A stretch of DNA of 64,000 bases, taken from Tetragonia tetragonoides. Its lineage: Eukaryota; Streptophyta; Magnoliopsida; Caryophyllales; Aizoaceae. A program made the position numbers and the translations under genes. Positions 32,438 to 44,765 of the stretch are shown one piece after another. Below the pieces are notes generated by a model. The model worked only from the letters and a program-made list of their open reading frames with translations. It searched no databases and was not told the origin of the DNA. How positions within the stretch are numbered: position 1 is the first letter of the stretch; each line of letters opens with the position of its first letter. The DNA is taken from positions 21,461,001-21,525,000 of the forward strand of contig CM076141.1 in assembly GCA_038025085.1 (NCBI GenBank), given 5' to 3'.

Positions 32438-32825
32438 ACAAGAAGGAAAGCAATGAGAAAGGGGAGGGGGAGGCCACGCCGGCCATCACCAGCGACCGCC
32501 CAGGAGCTGCCTTGGCATTGCCGTGGTAGCGCGGTCGTGTGCAATCAGAGGAGAGAGGGGCGAGAGAAAAATAGAGCATGAGAGAGAGAAGGTGAGGGCT
32601 CACCGGGGGCTAGTCCCTAGCGGCTCACCGGCGGCTTGTCTCTGGCGGCTCTCCGGCGACTGGGCGGCCGAGCAAGGTGAGAGAGAGAGAGAGAGAGAGA
32701 GACGCGGCTGAGGGAGAGAGAAAGAAGAGAGAAGTCGGGTGAGAGGAAAGAGAGTGTGTGAGGGTTTTGGTTCAGTTTTGCAAACTGATTAAATTGCTCA
32801 TCCTTTTGTTTATATAGGTCTCCAG
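30803..32825 (-). repeat. Tekay-I 3' LTR, partial
   Basis: Matches 45247-47207 of the 5' LTR. Its left edge is at the solo LTR and its right edge at TAGGTCTCCAG, where Tekay-II begins; TCCAG (32821-32825) should be the TSD, but the partner copy is deleted. It includes GA-rich tracts (32384-32431 and 32679-32702) and the TATA-containing GTTTATATAGG near 32810. Confidence 0.82.
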
Positions 32826-33484
32826 TGTAACACCCCCGAATTTACAACGATTTCCTAGGAACTATTGACGTTGTTGTGCGCGACTCGACACCACTGAACC
32901 GTCCCAAACCCAAGGGCATTACTACAACATTTATCACTAAGGAGTAAATGCTAAGAAAAAAGAAAGTCTAGGCATCGAAGGAGCTTACTAAGGAATCTAA
33001 AACAGTTAATATCAGAGTTGTCTATATAGTGAGCTAAAATCATTAAACCAATTTATTACAACTTGCCTTGAAGGGCTAAATCCAATAAAATCCAAGGATC
33101 TAAACTGAACTAAAGAGAGTCCTAAAAACCGACGCCAACTCTAACTTCCAAGCTGTACGTCCTCATTCAACTAAACCTGCACTTTGGTTTTCGTGACGGA
33201 AACAAAATACTGAAGAAAAGAAAAGAAACAAAAGAGAAACGAAAATTTGATATACTGAATAAACGTCATCCGTACCCAGTAAAAATATTTCGCAAACCTT
33301 ACCTGAGGTTTTAGAAAAATCATTGAAATTCATTTGCATACGCACATATGCATATAATCAAGCATACGCATAACAACATTCTTTTATATGAAATTCTTGT
33401 ATAGTGATCATACAAAATACGATATAAACAATCCGTCCTGATTAGAGAGATGCAAGAGAGCAAATAGAACAGCGATTACCCATA
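32826..33484 (-). repeat. Tekay-II 3' LTR fragment
   Basis: Begins TGTAACACCCCCGAATTT and follows the LTR consensus to GATTACCCATA, where it joins the gag zinc-knuckle region. This is a deletion breakpoint. Confidence 0.82.
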
Positions 33485-34300
33485 TGGAATTGAAGCATGT
33501 CACCACGACAGTTCTTGTCAGGATGCGTCTTGTTGCAGCGACGACAAGGCGTATTCCTCCTAGCTAAGATCGTAGCTCTATGACTGTTCGAGTCACGATT
33601 CTTGTTCCCGTTGTGGTTCTTATTACCACCTTGGTTGTTGTGATTGTTTTTGGGTCTTGGCCATTTGTCTACGCCACTTGACTGGGAAGAACTCCCTTCA
33701 TCACGTTTAAGCTTCCCAAGCAACGAATCACGGCGGTTCACATCACGCTCTTGGTTCAAGGCCTTCTCGTAAGATCCTTGGAACGTAAGCGAGTTTTCCC
33801 CAAAACGCTGAATATCCCACTTCAGACCATCTTCGAACCTCTCGACACGTTCAGCTTCGGTCGTCACCAAGTTAGGTGCAAAAGCAGCAAGCTCATTGAA
33901 CTTTGTTGCAAGCCACAGATAACTTTCCTTGATAGATGTTCTCGAATTCCCGTTGCTTCTGGTGACGGATAGCTCTTGGATAGAACCTCTTACAAATGGA
34001 TTCCTTGAATTCGGTCCACCCATATTCTTCAATGGTTAGCAGATCAGTGCCCCCATCGCTCCACCACTTGTTCGCTTCACCTTTCAGGTAGTAAGTAGCG
34101 GTGTTGACTTTCATGTTGTTGGGCCGATTAGTCTCCCGAAACAACTTCTCGAACTCCATTATCCAATTCTCCAGCTTGGTGGGTTCAGAGCCACCCTCAA
34201 ACGTCAGAGGTTTGACTGCATCAAAATCCTTAAAAGTTGCGTGTTTCGGGATTCTGCGCGTTGTGATCTTGCTCTCGACGCTCTAAATGGCGCGTAATAT
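33485..34300 (-). pseudogene. gag: Tekay-II gag remnant
   Basis: Homologous to the Tekay-D gag (58560-59126): it reads IEFEKLFRETNRPNN, YLKGEANKWWSDGG, EYGWTEFKESI and NLVTTEAERVERFEDGLKWD, then a basic Asn/Gly-rich linker (NHNNQGGNKNHNGN) and the first knuckle Cys pair CRRCNKTHPDKNC. The protein is cut inside the zinc knuckle at the LTR junction. Frameshifts occur near 33900 and 34150. Gag would coat genomic RNA and form the particle. It is not functional here. Confidence 0.85.
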
Positions 34301-35039
34301 GCTTGACCACGTTGGTAAGACCTACTTCTAGTCTCGCGAGTCAGTCGTTGGTTGCCATTATAACAAATCGGAGACATAAAAGAGAAATGGTTGATCACCA
34401 TTTCAGCAAAGTTGGCACATTTGGTCCAAATTGGGGTCTAGTTGAGAGATATAGGTTGTAATTGAAACCTTCCTCTTGACATTTAGCAAATATCATTTAA
34501 GTTCCAATGATAGACCTTACATTGTAGGTTCAAGCAACATACTTGTTTAGAATAGTTCTCAGTTCTCATGCATAATAGTTTGATATTCCATAACAAAGTA
34601 GACACATTGGTCTCACACGATTGATAAGCAATAACATTCACAATTCACACATTGAGGCTCCATACTATTTTAGTAGGGCAATAAATAATGAAATTTGATT
34701 GCATACAATATATGCTTAGCCTTTGGCTCACAATTGATATGACCATGCTCAATGAAAATTTTGCCATAACTCCGACATGGATTTCCCATCATGTCTAGGC
34801 ATTACGAGATAGCATTGCGAAGCTATGAGTCAACCATGCAATTATGTGATAAAATGATCATGTAAACAAATTCTCGACGACATCATATAATCAAATGAAA
34901 TAGTTTTGCTATGAGACAAATTGCAAAGCAAATAACAATACGAATATTTGTTACCTATGCAGCTACACCAATATCAAACTTAACCACGCAGGGTCATCAA
35001 AATAACTAAAATTCCAATAATTCACAAATAAAACTAGAA
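34301..35039 (-). other. Tekay-II leader between extra ORF and gag
   Basis: About 740 bp of AT-rich noncoding DNA, alignable to 59127-59870 of Tekay-D and to the flanks of CACTA-3 in Tekay-I. No ORF or RNA gene seen. Confidence 0.65.
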
Positions 35040-35991
35040 AAACAATCATCTAGTATCATGACACTCGCACGATTCTGCTTCGCACTTGGGGACTTGTCAT
35101 GATCGTCCTTCCTCCTAGGCTTCACCTCCTTCCAGGGCGTGTACGACTAAGCATATCCACCAAACTTCTGGGGCATGCAACGCTTCATAAAGTCATCGGC
35201 ATGTTTGCGTTTCTTGGTCGAACAGTACTCACACATGCCCTTCGAAGCAGGCACTAGCACATGGTTCACCTTCCACTCGAACTCGGACAGGCATAAGTCA
35301 GCTGCAACACCCCTAAAGCAGAGAGGCCATCGCGTCCCTTCACCATATTTCTTCTCGTGCTAATGGCCACTCTTGGAGGCTACGTCGTCGTACTTCTCCT
35401 TGAGTCCCATCTAAGGATAGATATTAGGCAGACCAGCTAGTAGTAGCTCTACCCATAAGCCTTCATGTTGCGATTCTCATACTGATAACGCTCGATCGTA
35501 GTGTAAGCACGTCGTATGTAGATACGAATATCCTTAAGCTCAGAGTCAGTAGAGAAGAATGGCGCCACAAGAGGAGACCAATTTGCAGCAGGGATAGGTG
35601 CAACAGTAGGTGCAACAAAAGGTGCTATGTTGTTGTCGCTCTTAACACCAATATCTTTAAAATCCGGCATATCATCATGCTCGTCAGCTGGGATATACTC
35701 AGGCTCAGACTCGGAGGGATCCTCATCTTCATCACGATCATCAACATGCATGGCGTGTACAGCAAGTTGGGCGGCAGCAGGCGCGGCTTGCACGGTGCAG
35801 GCGGCCACGTCGCGTGCGTCGTCCTCGTGCGCGGCTTGGTCTTGCGAGGCTTCGTGGCGCACGTTCGCATTGTTTCCTGTCGACTCATTGTCCGATGAAG
35901 CTACATACTCCACGGGTTTTGCACGGTGAGCTAGGGCGCCTACCCTTTCGTGTGCAGTCGACTTCCTCATAGTTACTCTTGTCCTTACCAT
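35040..35991 (-). pseudogene. Tekay-II extra ORF upstream of gag
   Basis: A sense-strand ORF between primer-binding site and gag, unlike any gag or pol domain. It starts at the ATG at 35991 (MVRTRVTMRKSTAHERVG). The first 110 residues are rich in Ala and acidic residues (DDRDEDEDPSESEPEYIPAD). A conserved block follows: SPLVAPFFSTDSELKDI, YIRRAYTTIERYQYENR, then after a frameshift WVELLLAGLPNIYP-like text, SEFEWKVNHVLVPA, TKKRKHADDF-like basic text and a terminal KPRRK-type stretch. The same protein appears in Tekay-I and Tekay-D. The basic C-terminal part could bind nucleic acid or act in nuclear import, but that is a guess. The frameshift near 35449 and a stop near 35360 break it. Confidence 0.72.
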
Positions 35992-36170
35992 CTACAGGTA
36001 GATAATACAACAATAAGAACTTTATAAATCACAAGCAAAGTAATTTCAAATAATTCCTATCTTCTAGGACTACTATGCTCAACGGCTTTAATTAACTTTT
36101 AATTTTTCCCAAAATGAAACTAATCTTTATTAATTCATTAATTAATCTTAAGCAACCTTTTAAACCTAGG

Positions 36171-36184
36171 GCTTTGATACCATT
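36171..36184 (-). other. Tekay-II primer-binding site
   Basis: The minus strand reads AATGGTATCAAAGC after the LTR end GGGTGTTACA. It matches the initiator tRNA-Met site TGGTATCAGAGC with one change (G to A). Confidence 0.8.
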
Positions 36185-38769
36185 TGTAACACCCCCGAAT
36201 TTACAACAATTTCCTGGGAACTATCGACGTCACTGTGCACGACTTGACACCACTGAACCGTCCCAAACCCAAGGGCGTCACTGCAACATTTATCACTAAG
36301 GAGTAAATGCTAAGAAGAAAGTAAGTCTAGGCATCAAAGGAGCTTACAAAGGAAACTAAAACAATCTGAAGCAGTTAATATAAGAGTTGTCTATATAGTG
36401 AGCTAAAACTATTAAACCAATTTATTACAACTTGCCTTCAAGGGCTAAATCCAATAAAATCTCACGATCTAAATTGAACTAAAGAGAGTTCTAAAAAATG
36501 ACGCCAACTCTAACTTCCATGTTATACGTCCTCATTCAACTAAACCTGCACTTTGGTTTCCGTGACGGAAACAAAATACAGAAGAAAAGAAAAGAAATAA
36601 AAGAGAAACAAAAATCATATAAACTGAATAAACGTCATCCGTACCCAGTAAAAAAATTTCGCAAACCTTACTTGAGGTTTTAAAAGAATCATTGAAATTC
36701 ATTTGCATACGCACATAAGCATATAATCAAGCATATGCATAACGACATTCTTTTATATACAATTCTTGTATAGTGATCATACAAAATACGACATAGACAA
36801 TCTGTCTTGATTAGAGAGATTTAAGAGAGCGAATAGAACAACAATTACCCATACTGTTCATCGAAGATACAATCATGTCATCGACTTAATGACTCTAGTG
36901 TGCACACTGCCTCTAGTATAATAAACGAGCCTAGAGGACTTAATAAAAGGGGAATGATCCATCCCAGATACACTATGAGGTGTCCACAAGTAACTTGGGA
37001 ATCACTCATCCCTTGAACTACACCACTAGGTGTAATCCCGATTGCTCGACTACTCCTAGGGATCCATTAGGAGTCTTACTCTCAATTATTTCAATTCACA
37101 TAATTTGCATTGGTTGACATAGTGTTACTACGAGACCACGACTTACTAATTCGTTTCATGCTCTTGACAGTGAATAGTAAATAACAACGATAATGATAAT
37201 TCAATATGATGAGAATTAAACATGCTTTAATTCAACGACGATAACTCAACAAAGATGACATTGCATGTCTAGCACAATTTAGGCAGCTCTTCGGCAGGGT
37301 AATATGATATCGAAAAATTCACAAATCATCCAAGACATTCAACGATAATATATAGGTGCTCACTAGCACTCAATAATACCCATACCAATTAGCAATTATT
37401 TAATATCATAATAATGCTAATAATTCACCATTCAACAATTGTTCAATAATCATCATATGGACTAATTAATTCTCAAAACTTGCTAACATCGACATGCTCA
37501 TTATAATTCATAATTATAGCAGTAAACATGCTTAATAAATCTCATAATAACGACGATATAAATTAATCATGTTTTGCCTATTAAATTCACAACGAATTTC
37601 CAATTAGCACATAACACATAATAATTGTTTTGATGGGGCTTTGGAAGAAGGTAGGCATGAGCTCTTACCACAACAAACGCTTCGAAACAGAAAGTACGCT
37701 CCAACAATCGAAGACTCACGCTTGCTCGTTAGGTCCTAATTAAAAATAATTACCAAATCATTATTAACGAAATATTAATCTGATATTTTTATTAAATTTC
37801 TTGATTTATTTCAACCAATCTAGGATTTTGAAAATTCGAATTCCGATTCCGAATGAGTGCAGAAAAATAAAAATATTAAATCAAAAATACTGAAAATCGA
37901 ATTAATAATTACGAAAATATAAAAACGAAACCCTAACTTCAAAACTAGGTCTAGGTCACGGGTACCCATGCATGAGACCCATAACGAGACCCATCACCAC
38001 CAGCACCACCACCACCCACTGATCACCATGGCCGGTGGTGGTGGTCGTCGGAGCTCCGGCGAAGAGGAGAGAGAAAGAGAGAGAGCGAAAGGGAGAAAGG
38101 AGAGACCGAGAGAGAGAAGAAGAGAGAGAGTGCAGGGGGCCGACAACCCGCCGGACACCACCCAAGCGACGACCTGGTGGTCCGGTGGTGGTTCGACAGT
38201 CGTGCGAGAGGGCGGGCGAACTAGGGAGCCCGCGGGGAGAGAAAAGAAAGAGAAAAGGAAAGAGAAAGAGAAACAGAAAGGGATAAAGAGAGAAAGAGAG
38301 AGGTGTTACCGGTGGTGAGGGACGACCGGTGGCCGGCGATGGCAGGGAGAAGAGAGAGAGAGGGAGGCGCCGGTGAGGAGAGGAGGAGGAGGAGGAGTTA
38401 CGTGAGTTTGAGAGAAGGAGAGAGAATGCTTGTGAGGGTTTGATCAGTTGTGTAAATTGATAATTGCCTCCTCTTTTTCTTTCTGTAGGCCCTCAGTCAA
38501 CCCAAGTAAAATACTACTAGGTTTAGGAATTTATTTAATAACTTTCTGATTTAAATAGCTAATTAAAACTAATTAAAACAATATGAATAATTCTTATTCA
38601 TATATACAACATTTTAATTAAACTCCCCAAAATTGATAAATACAATTTATGAAAGCCCCATAATAATAACTAATATTATTATGGCTTTAATTGAATAAAT
38701 CCAATCCTTGAATATGATTACGATTTAATCTCCAAAACTATTTATAAATCAATATAATAATTATAAAAA
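36185..38769 (-). repeat. Tekay-II 5' LTR, nearly complete
   Basis: TGTAACACCCCCGAATTTAC to AATTATAAAAA, where the final AATATTGGGGTATCACA is missing and Tekay-I pol begins. GA-rich segments lie at about 38060-38130 and 38350-38425. Similar in text to the Tekay-D LTRs. Confidence 0.83.
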
Positions 38770-40559
38770 CATAAGCGTCAGCTAGCTTCTCCATTTCCCA
38801 ACTGTCATTCATTGGGATGAATCTAGCGACCTTCATCAAACGATCTACGACTAATCCCATGACAAAATCCATTGAAATCGAATTCCATTTCCAGGTGGGA
38901 ACTTTCAGTGATTGTATCATTCCACCAGGTCTCTTGTGCTAGATCATGACATTTTGACATGTCAAACATCTCGCCACAAACTCAGCGACTTCTTGTTTCA
39001 TGCCTTTCCACCAAAACACTTGGCGAAGATCCTTGTAAAGCTTGTCTTGACCAGGATGTACAGAATATGGCGTATTATGAGCTTCACCCATAATCTGACT
39101 TTTGATAGCTAGGTCATTGGGTACACAAAAACGTTCTCGAAATCTCAAAATTCCATCTTGGCCCACAATGAAATCTTCGGACCTACCCTCGTCTTTGTGG
39201 CGTTGAATCCGCTGAAGATCCTCATCACCACTTTCTCTATCCTTGATCTCTTCCAGTAACGCCGGTCAGACAGTCATATGTGCTAAGGTACCTTGAACGT
39301 CACCTTGAAAGACAATCTCCACCTCGAGGCTTTGCAAGTCACGTATCATCTCCTTACGAAGCACTAAAGCAGTGTTTAAGGTATGGTGAGTCTTCCTACT
39401 CAAAGCATCGGCGACTACATTCGCTTTACCCTCATGATGGATATCAATGTCGTACTCCATCAGAAGTTCTAGCCATCTCCTTTGGCGCATGTTCAACTCT
39501 TTCTGTGTAAAAATGTATTTGAGACTCTTGTGATTAGTGAACATTTAACCTGTGGAACTATACAGGTAATGTTGCCAAATTTTCAGTGCGAATACGACAG
39601 CAGCAAGTTCTAAATCGTGCATAGGGTAATTATCCTCGTGCTTCTTCAACTGTCTTGTGGCGTAAGCTATGACCTTGCCGTGTTTCATCAAAGCACAACC
39701 TAAGCCATGCCTAGATGCGTCGTTGTAGAATTAATATCTATCTGTTCCAGAAGGTAGACTCAGAATTGGTGCACTTGTAAGACGTTTCTTCAGCACTTGG
39801 AAAGCAGTCTCGCACTTGTCAGACCATTGGAACTTTGTGGTTTTCTTCATCAAGTTTGTGATAGGCTGCGCAATCTTTGAAAAACCTTCTACAAATTAAA
39901 CCTTCTATAATATCCAGCAAGTCCAAGGAAACTCCAAACTTCGGTCACGGTCGTCGTTCTAGGCCAATCTATAACAGCTCAAATCTTTTCTGGATCTACG
40001 ACCACACCATCCATAGACACCACGTGTCCTAGGAAAGATACCGTCTCTAGCCAAACCTCACGCTTTGACAGCTTGGCGTAAAGTTGATGTCTTTGTAAGA
40101 TCTCCAGAACAGTAAGTAAGTGTTGCTCATGCTCTTCAGCGTTCTTCGAGTAAACCAGAATATCATCAATAAAGACTACAACAAATTGGTCCAAAAATTT
40201 TGCAGGTGCGTTCATCAACCCAAAAGGCATCAAAGTGAACTCGTAGTGCCCATACCTCGTCCTAAACGCGGTCTTTGCAATGTCAGGCCCAGAAATCCTC
40301 AACTAATGGTATCCTGATCGTAGGTCTATCTTTAAGAAAACAGATGCTCCACGCAATTGGTCAAACACATCTTCAATTGTGATGCACTACTATCAAACAA
40401 AACAAAAGTGGGATAAGAATTAACAAGAAAAGTACCAGCGATGACGTTCGGGTTTTCTTCTGCCTGATTGCGATTCATCACATAAATTCTGCCATTAACC
40501 CCTCTATTTTTGTTGCTGTTGTTCGGCGCAGGATTGGCAGGTGCAGGAACTTACGCTTG
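38770..40559 (-). pseudogene. pol: Tekay-I pol remnant
   Basis: Read from 40559 downwards: the protease start (NPNVIAGTFLVNS, FVLFDSS) jumps at about 40385 straight into reverse transcriptase ([20 protein letters not shown]), a deletion of roughly 750 bp compared with Tekay-D. Next come [13 protein letters not shown] with the catalytic Asp pair, [13 protein letters not shown], RNase H text ([25 protein letters not shown]) and an integrase zinc finger with its His pair (EAHNTPYSVHPGQ) and CLTCQ. It ends in the integrase core ([12 protein letters not shown]) at the junction with the Tekay-II LTR. Many frameshifts and stops are present. This copy keeps the integrase His pair that Tekay-D has lost. 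Confidence 0.85.
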
Positions 40560-41577
40560 ATTGTTCACAGTAGGAGCAGCATTGTTTTCGTTGTTGTTGT
40601 TGTTGTAACCTCCGTTTCCACTGTAGTTACCGCCATTACCACGATTACCATTTTCATTCTCACCACGATTTTAGTTGTTATCGCGGTTCTGCCCATTGCC
40701 ATTTCTTTCCACGGCTCCAACACTCAGAAGCTTTGTGACAAGGCTTGCTGTATTCATAGCACTGCAGCACGTCACCACGATAATTCTTACCAGGACGCGT
40801 ATTGTTACAGCGAGTACAAGGCGTATTCCTTCTAGCCATTATCGTAGCTCGATGACTATTCGAGTCACAATTCCTATTCGCACCGTGGTTCTGTCCACCA
40901 CCTTGGTAATTGTTGTTGTTGCCACTTGTTCTAAGCCTTTTGTCTCCATTGTTAGAGTACAAGGATCTGCCTTCTTCGCGCTTTTTCTTTCCAAGATGCA
41001 AATCACGATGTCCTACAATTCTCTCTTGATTCAAGGACTTGTCATAATATTCTTGAAAAGTCACAGATTGTCCAGCGACAAAACGTAGAATGTCCTATTT
41101 CAGTCCATCCTCGAACCTTTTGATTCGCTCAGCTTCAGTTGTCAACAAATTGGGAGCAAAAATAGGAAGCTCATTGAACATGACAGCATACTCATCCACA
41201 GATAGCTTGTCTTGGCTCAATCATTCGAACTCGCGTTGTTTCAAGCGTCGTAGGGAACTAGAATAAAATCTAGCATGAATGGATTCCTTAAAACGATGCC
41301 AATTTTAGTTTGGCAGTGCAAGCAAGTCAGTTCGTACATCGCTCCACCATTTATTAGCCTCATCCTTCGGGTAATAAGTCGCAGAGCTAATCTTCATGTG
41401 GTTAGGCCGACTCGTAGCCAGGAACAACTTTTCGAAGTCAATGATCCAGTTCTCCAATTTAGTCGGATGGGCACCACCATCAAATATAGGAGGTTTAAGA
41501 GCGTCAAACTCTCAAAAACTGCGCGTTTCAGATGTTTGTGTTGTCTCCATCTCTTAGCGTTCTAGTTGTTGAGCCAT
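40560..41577 (-). pseudogene. gag: Tekay-I gag remnant
   Basis: Starts near the ATG at 41577 (MAQQLER) and is followed by fragments of the gag core. An open stretch 40678-41064 holds MTFQEYYDKSLNQE, a basic Asn/Gly linker, and two Cys clusters, CTRCNNTRPGKN and CYEYSKPCHKASEC; the second is a CCHC knuckle in which one Cys has become Tyr. Gag passed into protease in one frame here (NRGVNGRIYV), which suggests a single gag-pol ORF in the active ancestor. Stops and frameshifts occur upstream. Confidence 0.83.
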
Positions 41578-41958
41578 GATCTCGACCACGTCGGTCTGAG
41601 CAACATACTTGCTTTATTGCTCTCAGTTCTCATGCATAACAGTTCGCTAGGCATGTAATACAACTTAGACACATTGGTCTCACGCAATAAGCAATGACAT
41701 TCATAATTCACATATTGAGGCTCCATACTAGTTTAGTATGACAATAAACAATCACTATGTAATCATATAGACATGCTTTACCTCTTTGCTCACAATTGAT
41801 TTGATAATTCTCAATGAAAATTTTGCCATAAATTCGACATGGATTCCCATCATGTCACGACGATATGAGATAACATTCAAGCTTTTAGTCAACCATGCAA
41901 ACATGTGATAATGACAATAATATAAACAAATCTCAACGACATTCATATAATCAAATGA
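41578..41958 (-). other. Tekay-I leader, left of CACTA-3
   Basis: Noncoding AT-rich leader that aligns with 34380-34890 of Tekay-II. It ends TCAAATGA at the CACTA-3 insertion site; the leader resumes at 43576 with TGAAATAGTTTTGC. Confidence 0.7.
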
Positions 41959-43575
41959 CACTACAAGAAAAAGGTTCAATTACGACGAGCTTTCCCGTTG
42001 TAAAAGAGTCAAAACCCGTTGTAAAAAGTCTTTTACAACGAGGTACGCGCACAGTCGTAAGCCGTTGTAAAATACTTCAACGTAAATGACATTATAACGG
42101 AAACGACTGGGCGGTTGTAAGTACGACATTTACAACGAGACCCAAAACCTGTCGTAAATACTACTCATTTACAACGAGATTTCTTGTTGTAATTGAATTT
42201 CAGTAAGTCAATTAATATTTTAACAAAAGCCAAATCCTAATGTGGTTTTCCAATTGGCGTCGTTCCAGTTACCATCTAACCATTTGTAGATGACTCATTT
42301 AAAAAAAAAATATTGACAAAAATTAAAACTTTCCATCCAAAATCTAAATATTAACAACTGTAAAATATCAATAGAACTATTTATTAATAAGAATAGTATT
42401 TACACATTCATGCCTATATAAGTACAACCTAAATTCAAGTATCCAAAATTAAATCAGCAACTACATATTACAATTGCCAATTAATTACATGATAGCTAAT
42501 CTAATAAAAGTACAAAGTTTCATCAAGCTTGATTGAACTTTGACAATTCGTCTTAACCTTAATTACCTACAAAAGATCAAGAGGAATACATTATGCTAGA
42601 ACCAGTAAGTACAATGAAAAAAAGGGACATACATGGTGACTATGATAGAATCTACAGTACAGGCAGCCATGACAACAATGGAGAAGATATATAAGAAGAA
42701 AACAAGATCATATACCAAATCTTCGAAACATAAAATAGACAAAGTATAAACCATAGCGATTAAATTGGGATCTGAAGTTCAATAATTAGTTTTGTAGTGA
42801 AAGCTAACACTAATTAAATTTAAAAGAAATGAAAACCGAAAGACCTGTGAATGAAATTCGTTCTTTTTACCTTCAATTAATGGACCAGGCGAGTACAAAT
42901 GCACGGCAACGATGACGACAGAAAATCGCGAACAAACAGAAACAAAAACAAAACCAACAAATCGGCAAATATTGTAAGCTTAAATCCCAATTCGTAATAC
43001 ATCAAATGAGAAGCAAAAATGAATCCTAAAAAACATACCCATAAAATTTAGAGAGAGAAGATGCGAAGGCAGCCGTGTTCGCCAATTGAAGATGGAGGAT
43101 GCAGAGATGAGCAGAAATCTGATGAGAAGAATTGAGATTAGGTGTTGGGAGAGTGAGAATATGAGAAGAATCATCTTTGGGGTTTGGTAGACATGGAGGA
43201 TGAGAAGATATGATGGAGATTGGAGGCTGCCTCTTTAGTTTTATCAATCGAGTCACTCTACTATTTGTGGAATGAGTTTGCTTTAGGGTTTTTTTCTTAT
43301 TTAATCTTCAAATTGGAAATTGAAAACGCTTATAACCATAAAATTCGTTGTGAATGTACTTTGGCCGGGAAAAATCTCGCCATAACATTAGTGAAAATTC
43401 AATTTTCCCTTTTACAACGGGTTTTAGGTGTTTTACGACGAGACATGGATGTAGTTGTAATTGCTTTAGCTGTTTTACAACCGTTTTGTAAATCTCGTTG
43501 TAATTGGTAGTCATTTAAAACGAGATTCGCGTCTGGTCGTAATTTTGTGGGTAAATAATCCCTTTTCTTGTAGTG
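41959..43575. mobile_element. CACTA-3, non-autonomous CACTA transposon, 1617 bp
   Basis: Ends CACTACAAGAAAAAGG and, inverted, CACTACAAGAAAAGGG; TSD TGA at 41956-41958 and 43576-43578. Subterminal repeats of TTACAACGAG/CTCGTTGTAA type lie at 41975-42200 and 43395-43535. There is no transposase ORF and the interior (42220-43380) is AT-rich. The uninterrupted site is seen in Tekay-II (TCAAATGAAATAGTTTTGC near 34893), which confirms the insertion. Confidence 0.95.
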
Positions 43576-43787
43576 TGAAATAGTTTTGCAATAAGATAGA
43601 TTGCAAAACAAATAACAATAACGAATATTTGTTGCTTGGACAACTACATCACACCACACCAATCTTGACCACGCAGAGTCATCACAATAAGGAAATAATG
43701 TTTCAAGAACCAAACGACTAACCCTAGTCAATTAAACTACTAAACATCGACGGGGTTTTGCTTCGATCCAGAAGGCGTATCATGATC

Positions 43788-44765
43788 TTATTTTCTCTGG
43801 AGTGTAAGGATGCGCGTAGTCTCTGAACTTGGCTTCCACCTTGGCTTCATCTCCCTACATGGAGTGTAAGGATGCGCGTAGTCTCTGAACTTTTGAGGCA
43901 TGAAGCGCTTTCTAAAGTTATCCACAAGCTTGCGCTTTTTCGACCAACAACTCTCACAGATGTCCTTCGGAGCAGGCACTAAGACGTGGTTAACCTTCCA
44001 ATCAAACTCAGTCAAGCATAGCTCATTGCCAACACCCTCGAAACATAGCGCCCATCGCTCGCCTTTGTCGTACTTCTCGTCGTTGATGTAGCCACTTCTT
44101 AGTCCCACATCGTCGTACTTCTCCTAGAGACCTCTCCAAGGATGCATGTTGGGTAAGCCAGCAAGTAAGAGTTCGACCCAAAAACATTGGTGTATCCTCG
44201 TACGGTTCTCATACTCGTAACGTTGGATCACATTGTATGCACGATGAATCTAGGCACAGATGTCATCTAGCTCGGCATTAATGGCAAACAATGTCTCCAC
44301 ATAAGGAGAAACATCAGCAGGAGGCAAAAGAGGTACATAGTTGTTTTTGCTTTCCTCACCAATATCCTCTAAGTTTGGCAAGCTAGGTGAATCAGGAACT
44401 CCGCCTCCATACTCAAATCGCATCTCGAGATCGACAGGGTTAGGCTCAACGTTTGGCTCGTTGGCAGGAGCATCGTCAGCCTCAGGTTCGGACTCAGTAG
44501 GTTCCTCCTCATACTCAGGATCCTCATTGGCTTCCAAGTCATGGTCGATGTCGGTTGGCATGTTGGCACCTTGGTCATTACCCACGGCAGGCTCCTCGTC
44601 ACGCGCGACAGGGCCGTGTGCTACGGGCATGGTGACAGCCTCGTCGTGCATTGGCTTGCTGTCCAAGGAATGCACATATTCCACTTCGTGCTCATGTGCA
44701 ACAGTTATAGCTCGCGGTTTCCAACCTTTAGTCGACTTCCTCGCGGTCAAACGAGTAATTTCCAT
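43788..44765 (-). pseudogene. Tekay-I extra ORF upstream of gag
   Basis: The longest surviving copy of the extra ORF. It starts at the ATG at 44765 (MEITRLTARKSTKGW) about 180 nt after the primer-binding site, and runs through an acidic region (ANEDPEYEEEPTESEPEADD) to NAELDDICA and a stop near 44250. The next in-frame text is YIHRAYNVIQRYEYENRT, LLLAGLPNMHPWRGL, then (44108-43788) WALCFEGVGNELCL, EFDWKVNHVLVPAPKDIC, SKKRKLVDNFRKRFMPQKF and REMKPRWK. Against Tekay-D the differences are mostly conservative (NMHPWRGL/NIHPWMGL, EFDWKVNHVLVPAP/EFEWKVNHVLVPAP). A 31-bp direct duplication (43799-43829 and 43860-43890) alters the C-terminus. Function unknown. Confidence 0.75.

Larger units (their letters stand above)
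32826..38769 (-). mobile_element. Tekay-II chromovirus, internally deleted
   Basis: Nested in the Tekay-I 3' LTR. On the minus strand: 5' LTR 36185-38769 (its last about 20 bp lost), primer-binding site 36171-36184, extra ORF about 35040-35991, gag 33485-34300, then an abrupt junction near 33485 into a 3' LTR fragment 32826-33484. All of pol and most of the 3' LTR are missing. LTR text matches Tekay-D, so both belong to subfamily II. Confidence 0.78.

Noticed and set aside
30803..38769. Single tandem Tekay array made by unequal LTR recombination
   Set aside because: LTR text falls into two subfamilies (30803-32825 with 44957-47501; 32826-33484 with 36185-38769), which fits nesting better. 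It is not fully excluded.
40557..41088. Plus-strand hydrophobic Val/Ile/Thr-rich ORFs opposite gag (also 58079-58376)
   Set aside because: They are complements of the Asn/Gly-rich gag linker (GTT/ATT repeats), not membrane proteins.
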